DNA of 64,000 nt from Aquimarina mycalae (GTDB lineage Bacteria > Bacteroidota > Bacteroidia > Flavobacteriales > Flavobacteriaceae): positions 124,001 through 188,000 of the forward strand of contig NZ_JARYGY010000004.1 of NCBI RefSeq assembly GCF_029906345.1. Reading direction: 5' to 3'. Shown piece after piece: positions 28,199 through 36,115 of this stretch; within the stretch, counting starts at the first letter, position 1; every line of letters starts with the position of its first letter. The notes beneath the pieces are model-generated. The model saw only the letters and a program-made list of their open reading frames with translations, was not told the origin of the DNA and did not search any database. Position numbers and translations under genes: made by a program.

Positions 28199-29008
28199 CT
28201 ATACCAATACCTCCGTCTCATAGAAGGCTTCATAGGCAACCGCAAATTCATCAGGTTTTTTATATTCTAAAACAGGCTGGTCAATGGTTTTTAGGTGTTT
28301 AGAAAGTTCTGCTGGAATTTCTTCTGATCCTACAATTATAGCATCAGAATTGTCAATAGCAACTTTCATAACGTTATTATATGTTGGCTTAGCAAGATCA
28401 CTGATCTTTTCTTCATCGATACCATCGAATTTTACTTTTTCCAACATATTTTTATCTAATGTCCCTTTATAACCATGATCGTATACCGAGGTTACAATCT
28501 TACTATGATTAAACAAAGGCTCATTAGCGTAATAATTCCTAAGATATAATGGAAGCATTGATGCCAACCATCCATGAACATGAATTACATCAGGAGACCA
28601 GTTCAATTTCTTAACGGTCTCTATCACACCTTTAGCAAAAAAGATAGCTCTTTCATCATTATCAGGAAACAAGTTCCCTTCTTCATCAGTCAACGTTGCC
28701 TTACGTTTAAAATAATCCTCGTTATCAATAAAATAAACCTGCATCCTTTCTTTAGGAATAGAAGCCACTTTAATAATAAGGGGCATATCTAGGTCATTAA
28801 TAACCAAATTCATACCAGATAAACGAATAACCTCATGTAGCTGATGTCTTCGCTCATTAATGTTTCCATATCTCGGCATAAAAATTCTAATTTGCCCTCC
28901 TTTGCTATTTACCATTCTTGGCGCCTCAAAAGACATAGATGAAATCTCTGTCTCTGGTAGGTAAGGTATTACTTCTGATGATACATACAATATCCTCTTA
29001 TCTTTCAT
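28199..29008 (-). CDS. GT5-like (glycogen/starch synthase N-domain) protein, probably non-canonical
   Basis: A 269-residue protein that resembles the N-terminal Rossmann domain of glycogen synthases (GT5): MKDKRILYVSSEVIPYLPE at the start, FMPRYGNINERRH, and DVIHVHGWLASMLPLYLR near the middle. Full enzymes have about 480 residues in two Rossmann domains; the C-terminal nucleotide-binding domain is absent here. The ADP-glucose loop KxGG, expected just after the first strand, is missing as well (PETEISSMSF stands there). Annotation as glycogen synthase should therefore be treated with caution. It is first in a unit with the DUF4270 lipoprotein gene and glmS and divergent from panC. Confidence 0.8.
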   Translation of the reverse strand: MKDKRILYVSSEVIPYLPETEISSMSFEAPRMVNSKGGQIRIFMPRYGNINERRHQLHEVIRLSGMNLVINDLDMPLIIKVASIPKERMQVYFIDNEDYFKRKATLTDEEGNLFPDNDERAIFFAKGVIETVKKLNWSPDVIHVHGWLASMLPLYLRNYYANEPLFNHSKIVTSVYDHGYKGTLDKNMLEKVKFDGIDEEKISDLAKPTYNNVMKVAIDNSDAIIVGSEEIPAELSKHLKTIDQPVLEYKKPDEFAVAYEAFYETEVLV

Positions 29009-29049
29009 ATAGTTGATACTTTTCTCGTCTCCTTAGGAATAAATTTTTG

Positions 29050-29057
29050 CAAAATTA
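29050..29057 (-). promoter_or_regulatory. Predicted -7 element for the GT5-like gene unit
   Basis: The minus strand reads TAATTTTG, a TAnnTTTG match 42 bases upstream of the GT5-like start. No clear -33 TTG. Confidence 0.4.
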
Positions 29058-29088
29058 CGAAAATTTATGTAGTCTGCCAGTAATATCT

Positions 29089-29096
29089 TATTTTTG
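29089..29096 (+). promoter_or_regulatory. Predicted -7 element for panC
   Basis: TATTTTTG, an exact TAnnTTTG match, 22 bases upstream of the panC ATG, giving a leader of about 15 bases. No clear -33 TTG. Confidence 0.45.
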
Positions 29097-29118
29097 CACG
29101 CCTTTAACTTTTAGATAA

Positions 29119-29967
29119 ATGCGGTTACACGAGAAAAGACTGGACGTTGAACAGGATGTTGCAGACTTACAAAAACAAAATAAAACAATCGGTTTTGTCC
29201 CTACAATGGGTGCGTTACACAAAGGTCACCTCGCCTTGGTACAAAAAGCACTTGATGAAAATGATGTAGTTGTTGTTAGTATCTTCGTAAATCCAACTCA
29301 ATTTAACAATCCAGAGGATTTAACAAATTATCCCCGTACTTTAGAGTCTGATATAGCACTTCTTTCGGGTTTATCTAATGAAATTATCGTTTTTGCTCCA
29401 TTACCAAAGGAAGTATATGGTTCTCATACAAATGCAACAAAGTATGACTTTGGAGGACTAGAACATGAAATGGAGGGTAAATTTCGCCCTGGACATTTTG
29501 ATGGTGTCGGGACCGTTTTAAAACATTTATTTACCATTGTCTCTCCAACCAAAGCTTATTTTGGTGAAAAAGATTTTCAACAATTACAAATAGTAAAAAA
29601 ACTAGTTGCTATTGAAAAAATGGCTGTAGAAATTATCGGTTGCCCTATTTATAGAGAAGAAAGTGGCTTAGCATTAAGCTCACGTAATAAAAGATTGACC
29701 AAAAAGCAATTACAGGAATCTTCATTGATTTATAAAACATTACATGAGGTAAAAAATGATTTTGGCACAAAAAGTGTATCCAAACTTACTGAATGGGTTT
29801 CTAAAGAGTTTAAAAATAATGAGGCCTTAGAATTAGAATATTTTGAGATTGCTAAAGTGTCTGATCTTAAATCTGTGAAAAGAAAATACAAGAACATTAA
29901 ATATCGAGCTTTTATCGCTGCATTTGCAGGTGAAGTTAGACTTATTGATAATATTGCCCTAAATTAA
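29119..29967 (+). CDS. panC: Pantothenate synthetase
   Basis: A 282-residue enzyme that joins pantoate and beta-alanine with ATP to form pantothenate, the last step of vitamin B5 synthesis. The HIGH-type nucleotide motif is HKGH (34-37) in PTMGALHKGHLAL; FVNPTQFNNPEDL, the GEKDFQQL segment and SSRNKRL are all conserved. It is followed after 20 bases by panD, whose product supplies beta-alanine, so both genes of the beta-alanine branch are co-transcribed. Confidence 0.98.
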   Translation: MRLHEKRLDVEQDVADLQKQNKTIGFVPTMGALHKGHLALVQKALDENDVVVVSIFVNPTQFNNPEDLTNYPRTLESDIALLSGLSNEIIVFAPLPKEVYGSHTNATKYDFGGLEHEMEGKFRPGHFDGVGTVLKHLFTIVSPTKAYFGEKDFQQLQIVKKLVAIEKMAVEIIGCPIYREESGLALSSRNKRLTKKQLQESSLIYKTLHEVKNDFGTKSVSKLTEWVSKEFKNNEALELEYFEIAKVSDLKSVKRKYKNIKYRAFIAAFAGEVRLIDNIALN

Positions 29968-29987
29968 AAAATAACTAAATTTGTAAC

Positions 29988-30338
29988 ATGTTTGTACACG
30001 TTGTAAAATCAAAAATCCATCGCGTTAAGGTAACGGGTGCTGACCTAAATTATATTGGTAGTATCACCATAGATGAAGATTTAATGGATGCTGCTAATAT
30101 TGTAGAAGGAGAAAAGGTACAGATCGTTAACAACAATAATGGAGAACGATTAGAGACTTATGCAATTCCTGGACCTAGAAACAGTGGGGAAATTACTTTA
30201 AACGGCGCAGCAGCAAGAAAAGTAGCCAAAGGAGATGTATTAATCCTGATTACCTATGCAATGATGGATATTGAAGATGCTAAAAAATTTAAGCCTTCAA
30301 TATTATTTCCTAATGAGGAAAATAATTTGCTAAAATAA
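29988..30338 (+). CDS. panD: Aspartate 1-decarboxylase (proenzyme)
   Basis: A 116-residue pyruvoyl enzyme that makes beta-alanine from aspartate. Self-cleavage is expected at Gly24-Ser25 in the segment [13 protein letters not shown]; Ser25 becomes the pyruvoyl group. The active-site segments [14 protein letters not shown] and NGAAARKV are present. Length matches the family (about 115-125). It stands between panC and a flippase-like membrane protein gene that starts only four bases after its stop. Confidence 0.97.
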   Translation: MFVHVVKSKIHRVKVTGADLNYIGSITIDEDLMDAANIVEGEKVQIVNNNNGERLETYAIPGPRNSGEITLNGAAARKVAKGDVLILITYAMMDIEDAKKFKPSILFPNEENNLLK

Positions 30339-30342
30339 CAGT

Positions 30343-31320
30343 GTGAATCCTAAACTTATAAAGTTTTTAAAAATAGTACTCCCGCTTCTTTTGGGAGTTT
30401 TTTTAATATGGTACTTTCTAAGTTCGGCAACTCCAGAATATCGAACTTCATTATTAAAGAATATCAAAAATGCCGATCCGTTTTGGGTATTTATATCTTT
30501 AACATTAGGTATTATATCCCATCTTTCAAGAGCTTATCGTTGGAAATTTTTGTTGAACCCTCTCGGATACAGTCCTAAATTATATAATAGTTTTATGACT
30601 GTAATGGCTGGATACTTAGCGAATCTTGGAATTCCAAGATCTGGTGAAGTATTACGTGGATTTTCGTTATCTACTTACGAAAAAATTCCATTTGAAAAAG
30701 CTTTTGGCACTATTGTTTCAGAGAGGATCATAGATTTGATTATGCTTATCATCGTTACTTCTATGGCTGGAATTCTACAAACAGAATACTTATTGAATTT
30801 TCTTGAAGAAAAAAACATTAATCCTGTATTTACATTGGGTATAATATTGATATTAATTATTATAGGGTTATTAGGCCTAAGGATTCTTAAGAAATCTTCG
30901 AATACATTCATTGTTAAAATTAGAGATTTTGGAATGGGTTTATTAGATGGAATGAAAAGTATCTTTACCATGAAACAAAAATGGGCTTTTCTTTTTCATA
31001 CCGTCCTAATTTGGTTCTTATACGTATTAATGTTTTATGTAATAAAGTTTGCAATTCCTAATTTAGGCGATGCCTCAATAGGAGTAATTCTTGTAGCCTT
31101 TGTTGTAGGTTCTTTTTCAATGTCCACAACTAATGGAGGTATCGGTATTTTACCGTTTCCTATTGTTGTGGGAGCTGTTTTTGTGTTTTTTGGCTTCGAA
31201 AAAAGTGACGGAGAAGCCTTTGGTTGGATTCTATGGGGATCGCAAACCGCAATAAATATTGTCATTGGGGCGTTATCATTTTTGTTTCTCCCAATTTTAA
31301 ATAGAGAAAAAACAACATAA
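30343..31320 (+). CDS. Flippase-like (lysylphosphatidylglycerol synthase TM region) membrane protein
   Basis: A 325-residue protein with about eight membrane helices, matching the UPF0104/LPG_synthase_TM family (motifs RAYRWKFLL, NLGIPRSGEVLRG, SERIIDL, and TNGGIGILPFP). The start is a GTG at 30343, four bases after the panD stop. The N-terminal part has no lysyl-transferase domain, so it is not MprF itself; family members are thought to move lipids or lipid-linked sugars across membranes. It is last in the panC-panD unit. The link with pantothenate synthesis is positional only. Confidence 0.85.
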   Translation: MNPKLIKFLKIVLPLLLGVFLIWYFLSSATPEYRTSLLKNIKNADPFWVFISLTLGIISHLSRAYRWKFLLNPLGYSPKLYNSFMTVMAGYLANLGIPRSGEVLRGFSLSTYEKIPFEKAFGTIVSERIIDLIMLIIVTSMAGILQTEYLLNFLEEKNINPVFTLGIILILIIIGLLGLRILKKSSNTFIVKIRDFGMGLLDGMKSIFTMKQKWAFLFHTVLIWFLYVLMFYVIKFAIPNLGDASIGVILVAFVVGSFSMSTTNGGIGILPFPIVVGAVFVFFGFEKSDGEAFGWILWGSQTAINIVIGALSFLFLPILNREKTT

Positions 31321-31441
31321 AGAATTATAATAAAACCCTTATAAACAATAGATTGATTATTTCTTAAGACTTATTCATAAAATTTTAAACGTCTGAAATA
31401 ATTTATATATTGTCGTCCACTTAACCCTAATCCTACTACTT

Positions 31442-32590
31442 ATGAAAAAAAGTATCTTTTTAATCCTTATTTCTATCCTTACGACTATATCGTATGGTCA
31501 GGTGAAATATGAAACATTTAGATCTATCAAATTAGATCAAAACAGGGATTTAAAAATCCAACTGCCTCGTAACTACGAAAAAAATGAAGACAAAACATAT
31601 CCTGTAATTATTGTACTGGATGGGGATCATTTATTCGAACCTGTTGCTGGTAACGTTGATTATTTCTCATATTGGGAAGATATGCCTGAATCCATTGTAG
31701 TAGGTATTGTTCAAAGAAAAACAAGAGAAGACGATTGTAGATATGATTTAGCAAGTTATTTGCCTGAAGGTAAAGGAGCAGAGTTTTTTGAGTTTATTGG
31801 TCAGGAATTAATGCCTTATATTAATGAGACCTACAGGACTGCACAACTAAAAATGATTGTTGGTCACGATTACACTTCCAATTTTATTAATTATTTTTTA
31901 TTTAAAGAAAATCCTATTTTTCAAGCATATATTAATCTAAGTCCCGAATTGACGCCTCCAATGAAAGAGCGTGTTTTTAATGTACTAAGTAGTGCAAAAT
32001 CGGATGTTTGGTATTATTTGGCCACAGCAACTAATGATGCAGAAGTAATCAAAAAAGATTTGATTGCTACGGATGAAAAGCTATCAACAATAGAAAATCC
32101 AGAAGTAAACTATTTCTTTGATAACTTTGACGAATCTTCTCACTATACGTTAGTAGGTCGAGCAATCCCTAGAGCATTGGAGACTATTTTTGAGATGTAC
32201 CGTCCGATTAGTAAAAAAACATACAAAGAAGACATTCTTACCTTAGAAACATCCTTGTATGATTATCTTGTAGACATATATGATACTACCGAAAAATTAT
32301 ATGGTATAAAACGTCAAATTAGAATTAACGATTTTATAGCTATTTCTACTGCAATAGAAAAAAAGGAATTATGGGAAGAGCTAGAGCCACTTGGAAAATT
32401 AGCAATTAAAGAGCATCCCGAGACTATGTTGGGATATTATTATCTAGGTTTAGGCTACGAACAACTTGGGGAGCCTAAAAAAGCAATGAGAGCCTATGAA
32501 AATGGTTTTTTATTAAATGAAATTGCTTTTCTTACTAAGGATTATATGTTAGAGAAAGTTAATAAAATCAAAGAAGACTTCGGTTATTAA
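31442..32590 (+). CDS. Esterase-fold (PF00756-like) secreted protein with altered nucleophile site and TPR-like tail
   Basis: A 382-residue protein with a signal peptide (1-20, ending SYGQ). Residues 22-260 resemble the putative esterase family (YPVIIVLDGDHLF, FIGQELMPYINETYRT). The nucleophile elbow, normally GHSxGG, reads GHDYTS, with Asp at 143 in place of Ser; a His is kept at 234 (ESSHYTL). It is therefore probably not a normal serine hydrolase. Residues about 310-380 form TPR-like helices (GYYYLGLGYEQLGEPKKAMRAYENG). It is monocistronic, with a strong terminator before radA. Confidence 0.8.
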   Translation: MKKSIFLILISILTTISYGQVKYETFRSIKLDQNRDLKIQLPRNYEKNEDKTYPVIIVLDGDHLFEPVAGNVDYFSYWEDMPESIVVGIVQRKTREDDCRYDLASYLPEGKGAEFFEFIGQELMPYINETYRTAQLKMIVGHDYTSNFINYFLFKENPIFQAYINLSPELTPPMKERVFNVLSSAKSDVWYYLATATNDAEVIKKDLIATDEKLSTIENPEVNYFFDNFDESSHYTLVGRAIPRALETIFEMYRPISKKTYKEDILTLETSLYDYLVDIYDTTEKLYGIKRQIRINDFIAISTAIEKKELWEELEPLGKLAIKEHPETMLGYYYLGLGYEQLGEPKKAMRAYENGFLLNEIAFLTKDYMLEKVNKIKEDFGY

Positions 32591-32605
32591 TAAACTATCA
32601 CGATA

Positions 32606-32646
32606 GAAAACAAAAAGATCCCATAAAATGGGATCTTTTTGTTTTC
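32606..32646. terminator. Terminator, 19-bp perfect stem with 3-base loop
   Basis: Bases 32606-32624 pair exactly with 32628-32646 (core GATCCCAT/ATGGGATC) over the loop AAA, with a run of five T in the descending arm. It follows the esterase-like gene by 15 bases. Confidence 0.85.
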
Positions 32647-32703
32647 TTGCCATTAGTAAAATGACCCTAAATAATAGTATTTTTACAATCAACTTAAAAA
32701 TCA

Positions 32704-34071
32704 ATGGCCAAAACTAAAACTGTTTTTTACTGTCAAAACTGTGGAGCGCAATATGCAAAATGGCAAGGGCAATGCACTTCATGCAAGGAATGGAATACCA
32801 TTGCTGAAGAAGTAGTTCAAAAAGCCTCAAAAAATGATTGGAAAGATCCTAATACTTCGTCAAAAACAAATAGGGTTTCTAAGCCATTAAAAATATCTGA
32901 AATAGATACAAGTCAGGAAGCAAGATACAATACAGATGATGCAGAACTAAATAGAGTATTAGGAGGAGGATTGGTGCCTGGATCGCTTACTCTATTAGGT
33001 GGTGAACCTGGTATAGGAAAAAGTACACTTTTACTACAGATTAGTTTAAAACTACCTTATAAAACACTCTACGTTTCTGGTGAAGAAAGCCAAAAACAAA
33101 TAAAAATGCGTGCAGAACGCATCCATTCTAAAACGGATAATTGTCTTATCCTTACAGAAACCAAAACTCAAAATATTTTTAGGCAGATAGAAGCAACTAC
33201 ACCCGATATTGTTATTATCGATTCTATACAAACCCTGCATAGCGATTATATAGAAAGTAGTGCTGGTAGTATTTCACAGATTAGGGAATGTACCACAGAG
33301 CTTATTAAATTCGCTAAAGAAACAGCAACTCCAGTAATCCTTATTGGACATATTACCAAAGATGGAAACATCGCAGGTCCTAAAATCCTAGAACATATGG
33401 TAGACACAGTACTTCAGTTCGAAGGAGATCGTAACCACGTTTATAGAATTTTGAGAGCACTCAAAAATCGTTTTGGGTCTACATCAGAATTAGGAATCTA
33501 TGAAATGCTTGGTAGTGGTTTAAGAGAAGTAAGTAACCCTAGTGAGATTCTAATTTCTAAAAAAGAAGAAGAGCTTAGCGGAACGGCAATTTCTGCAACC
33601 GTAGAAGGCATGCGACCGCTAATGATAGAAATACAAGCACTTGTAAGCACAGCAGTATATGGAACTCCACAAAGAAGCGCAACAGGATATAATCTAAAAA
33701 GATTAAATATGATTCTAGCAGTTCTCGAAAAACGAGCTGGTTTTAGATTAGGCGCCAAAGATGTTTTTCTAAATATTACTGGAGGTATTTCTGTTGATGA
33801 TCCCGCTATTGATCTAGCCGTGGTTGCTGCAATTTTATCTTCTAGTGAAGACATTCCCATAGCAAAAGATTATTGTTTTGCGGCAGAGGTTGGCCTTGCA
33901 GGAGAGATTAGACCAGTTAATAAAGCAGAACAAAGAATACAAGAAGCAGAGAAACTAGGTTTCTCTACTATATTTGTTTCTAAATACAATAAAATTTCAC
34001 AAAAAAATACTCAGATCAACATCCAATTAGTTGCTAAAATTGAAGATGTTGTTGAATATTTATTTGGATAG
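32704..34071 (+). CDS. radA: DNA repair protein RadA
   Basis: A 455-residue RecA-like branch-migration ATPase used in homologous recombination. Domains in order: an N-terminal C4 zinc finger (FYCQNCGAQYAKWQGQCTSC, residues 8-27), the RecA-type core with Walker A GGEPGIGKST, the RadA-specific KNRFGS motif, and a C-terminal Lon-like P domain (LNITGGISVDDPAIDLAV). All key residues are intact and length is typical. It lies alone between a terminator and the convergent aldo/keto reductase gene, whose stop is five bases away. Confidence 0.98.
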   Translation: MAKTKTVFYCQNCGAQYAKWQGQCTSCKEWNTIAEEVVQKASKNDWKDPNTSSKTNRVSKPLKISEIDTSQEARYNTDDAELNRVLGGGLVPGSLTLLGGEPGIGKSTLLLQISLKLPYKTLYVSGEESQKQIKMRAERIHSKTDNCLILTETKTQNIFRQIEATTPDIVIIDSIQTLHSDYIESSAGSISQIRECTTELIKFAKETATPVILIGHITKDGNIAGPKILEHMVDTVLQFEGDRNHVYRILRALKNRFGSTSELGIYEMLGSGLREVSNPSEILISKKEEELSGTAISATVEGMRPLMIEIQALVSTAVYGTPQRSATGYNLKRLNMILAVLEKRAGFRLGAKDVFLNITGGISVDDPAIDLAVVAAILSSSEDIPIAKDYCFAAEVGLAGEIRPVNKAEQRIQEAEKLGFSTIFVSKYNKISQKNTQINIQLVAKIEDVVEYLFG

Positions 34072-34076
34072 CTTTT

Positions 34077-35108
34077 TTAAGGTGCTGGATTTGGTATTTG
34101 TGCATGTACTTCATTGATTTCGTTCATCACTTCCTGAGATAAAGTTACATCAATACTACCTATATTTTCTGTAAGTTGCTCTATGGATGTTGCTCCGATA
34201 ATATTACTCGTTACAAAAGGTTGTTGATTTATAAATGCCAACGATAATTCTGTTAAACTAACTCCGTGTTTTTTGGCTATTTCATTATACAACCTAGTAG
34301 CTTTATAGCTATTCTCATTCATATAGCGATTGTAATTTGGAAATAAATCAACTCTTGAATTTTTAGGTATTTCTTCTAGATATTTTCCTGTTAACATCCC
34401 AAAGCCTAAAGGAGAATATGGCAATAATCCAACATTTTCACGATGTAATACTTCTACAAGCCCTACCTCATCCTTTCGGTTTAATAAATTATATGGATTT
34501 TGGATAGTAATCATTTTAGGAGCATCTTTTTTTGCTTCATCCGCATACCTCATCAAACCATAAGCTGTTTCATTAGAAACCCCTATTTGTCTTATCTTAC
34601 CTTCTTTTATAAAACCATTAAGATGGTCCAATACTTCTGCAAAATTATCTTCCCAAGCATCATTATCATCATGTGTATAACCCAACTTACCAAAAAAATT
34701 TGTTTGTCGTTCTGGCCAATGCAATTGGTATAAATCTATATAATCTGTTTGTAATCTTTCTAAACTTTTATGAATAGCATCTGCTATCTCACTTTTTGTG
34801 AATTCTCCTTTTCTAATATGCGTAGTGAACTCTGCAGGCCCCACAATTTTTGATGCAATTACAACTTCATCTCTTTTTCCAGATTTCTTTAACCAAGTAC
34901 CAATAATTCGCTCTGTACTCCCTTGTGTTTCTTTTTTAGAGGGAACAGAATATAATTCTGCGGTATCTATAAAATTAACTCCTTTGCTAATTGCGTACTC
35001 TATTTGCTGATGACCTTCTGCTTCTGTATTCTGCTCTCCCCAAGTCATAGAGCCCAGACATATCTTACTTACTTTTATATCTGTATTTGGTAATGTTGTA
35101 TACTTCAT
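34077..35108 (-). CDS. Aldo/keto reductase, Tas-like
   Basis: A 343-residue NADPH-dependent oxidoreductase of the AKR superfamily. The catalytic tetrad is visible as Asp and Tyr in NFIDTAELYSVP, a Lys in VIASKIVGP and His in YQLHWPERQTNFFG. The long match to E. coli Tas (ETQGSTE, TIQNPYNLLNRKDEVGL, SNIIGATS and the final PAP) makes a Tas-type protein likely; the physiological substrate is not known. It is transcribed from its own predicted promoter and is convergent with radA. Confidence 0.92.
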   Translation of the reverse strand: MKYTTLPNTDIKVSKICLGSMTWGEQNTEAEGHQQIEYAISKGVNFIDTAELYSVPSKKETQGSTERIIGTWLKKSGKRDEVVIASKIVGPAEFTTHIRKGEFTKSEIADAIHKSLERLQTDYIDLYQLHWPERQTNFFGKLGYTHDDNDAWEDNFAEVLDHLNGFIKEGKIRQIGVSNETAYGLMRYADEAKKDAPKMITIQNPYNLLNRKDEVGLVEVLHRENVGLLPYSPLGFGMLTGKYLEEIPKNSRVDLFPNYNRYMNENSYKATRLYNEIAKKHGVSLTELSLAFINQQPFVTSNIIGATSIEQLTENIGSIDVTLSQEVMNEINEVHAQIPNPAP

Positions 35109-35143
35109 TCTTTACTCTATTGATCTACTAGATAAATTAAATC

Positions 35144-35177
35144 CAAAAGTAAAAACTCTTCTCTTAGTTATTCCAAA
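35144..35177 (-). promoter_or_regulatory. Predicted promoter of the aldo/keto reductase gene
   Basis: On the minus strand TTTG (35177-35174) is followed after 22 bases by TACTTTTG (35151-35144), a full match to the Bacteroidota consensus TTTG-N17-23-TAnnTTTG. The ATG is 36 bases downstream. It is the best promoter match I found in the window. Confidence 0.6.
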
Positions 35178-35642
35178 AATTATCATAATAAATGTATCGG
35201 AGTTATATGATCTTTAATACACTTAAAGTGTGAAGTTTATCCACGATAATCCTTATAAAATCTACATAAAACGAGTCTGAAAAAAAACTAAAAAACAATC
35301 AAAAAACTGATTGTCAATCTTTTACAATATTCTGTAGGTTTATGGAATAGTTATTTCTATACTATTATTATATATAGCTCAACCCCGAAAAATAATAAGG
35401 ATGAAATTGTAAAATATAGTTTAGAGTTTTTAATGATAGACAAAAAATTATAAAATAACTTATACCAACCAGAAAGAAGGGTGAATATCTTCGAACCCTT
35501 TATTTTTTAACCAGAGAGAGAGAGTTTCTAATTAAAGAAACTCTCTTTTTTTATTAGATTATTTTAAAAAAAATTACTTAAACAGGTCTTTTATCATCTA
35601 AGTAAATACTAATTAATTCATATATTATTATATATAAATTGA
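35178..35642. other. Long non-coding stretch with two tandem terminator-like hairpins
   Basis: No supported ORF. It contains ACACTT-A-AAGTGT, a 7-bp inverted repeat (35295-35301 with 35308-35314), and two consecutive hairpins followed by T runs: AAGGGT/ACCCTT (35477-35482 and 35495-35500), and AGAGAGTTTCT/AGAAACTCTCT (35519-35529 and 35536-35546). No gene on the plus strand reads into them from the left, so an unannotated small transcript is possible. Confidence 0.5.
35519..35552 (+). terminator. Terminator-like hairpin, 11-bp stem with U tract
   Basis: AGAGAGTTTCT (35519-35529) pairs with AGAAACTCTCT (35536-35546) over AATTAA and runs into a T7 tract. The left arm lies within an (AG)n run from 35513. 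It has no obvious upstream gene on this strand. Confidence 0.7.
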
Positions 35643-35650
35643 TAGTTTTG
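35643..35650 (+). promoter_or_regulatory. Predicted -7 element for the 72-residue protein gene
   Basis: TAGTTTTG matches TAnnTTTG and lies 61 bases upstream of the ATG at 35711. No -33 TTG is found at the expected distance. Confidence 0.35.
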
Positions 35651-35710
35651 TATATATTTTCTTATCTTTCGTTAATAATTCCGTTTTTTAAATACTAATG
35701 AGAAAACTCT

Positions 35711-35929
35711 ATGTTAAACACATATTTTAAAGATTTAACCCCTACAAATAAACAGTTTGCAATACATAGAATAGCATCTAGAAATGATGCTACCGAAGAA
35801 ATTGTTAAAAAGGTACTGGAACATTTTAATCCATTAATGGATATTCAAAAAAATCGTGTAGTAGTGCATCGCAATGCTTACAACAAATTGGTTAAGGATA
35901 TTCGTAGAGAAAAAGTACCTCTACTATAA
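35711..35929 (+). CDS. Small hypothetical protein (72 residues)
   Basis: A 72-residue soluble protein, rich in Lys, Arg and Asn, predicted mostly helical (KQFAIHRIASRNDATEEIVK; HRNAYNKLVKDIRRE). I do not recognise a family. It is supported by a -7 box upstream, a hairpin terminator immediately after its stop and codon use like that of neighbouring genes. Its basic character would suit nucleic acid or ribosome binding, but that is only a guess. It stands alone after a 600-base non-coding stretch. Confidence 0.6.
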   Translation: MLNTYFKDLTPTNKQFAIHRIASRNDATEEIVKKVLEHFNPLMDIQKNRVVVHRNAYNKLVKDIRREKVPLL

Positions 35930-35930
35930 A

Positions 35931-35969
35931 AAAAACGGATGCAGTTACCCCTTTACCACATCCGTTTTT
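35931..35969 (+). terminator. Terminator, 11-bp stem
   Basis: AAAAACGGATG (35931-35941) pairs with CATCCGTTTTT (35959-35969) over a 17-base loop. It starts directly after the stop codon of the 72-residue protein gene. Confidence 0.75.
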
Positions 35970-36115
35970 ACAACTAACCAACCTAAAAAATTAACTCCTC
36001 ACTCAACCAACACGTATTTATCTTTTAGATTGATATAAAAGTATGATAGTTCTACATTGTATGAAACCAAGAATGAGGGAAACGGTATTTTGAATTAGGG
36101 AAATAGTAGTTTTTA

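Noticed and set aside
31868..31870. The GHD codon as a sequencing error for GHS.
   Set aside because: Ser codons near GAT (TCT, AGT) need two changes, and the residues after it (YTS rather than xGG) are also unlike the active motif, so the site as a whole has diverged.
35471..35505. The minus strand reads GGGTTCGAAG near 35490, like the T-arm of a tRNA.
   Set aside because: No acceptor, D or anticodon stems can be formed around it, and the GGG/CCC pairing spans a 14-base loop; it is better seen as a terminator-like hairpin.
35513..35524. (AG)6 run as a phase-variation repeat.
   Set aside because: It lies outside any reading frame or promoter spacer and is part of the terminator-like stem.
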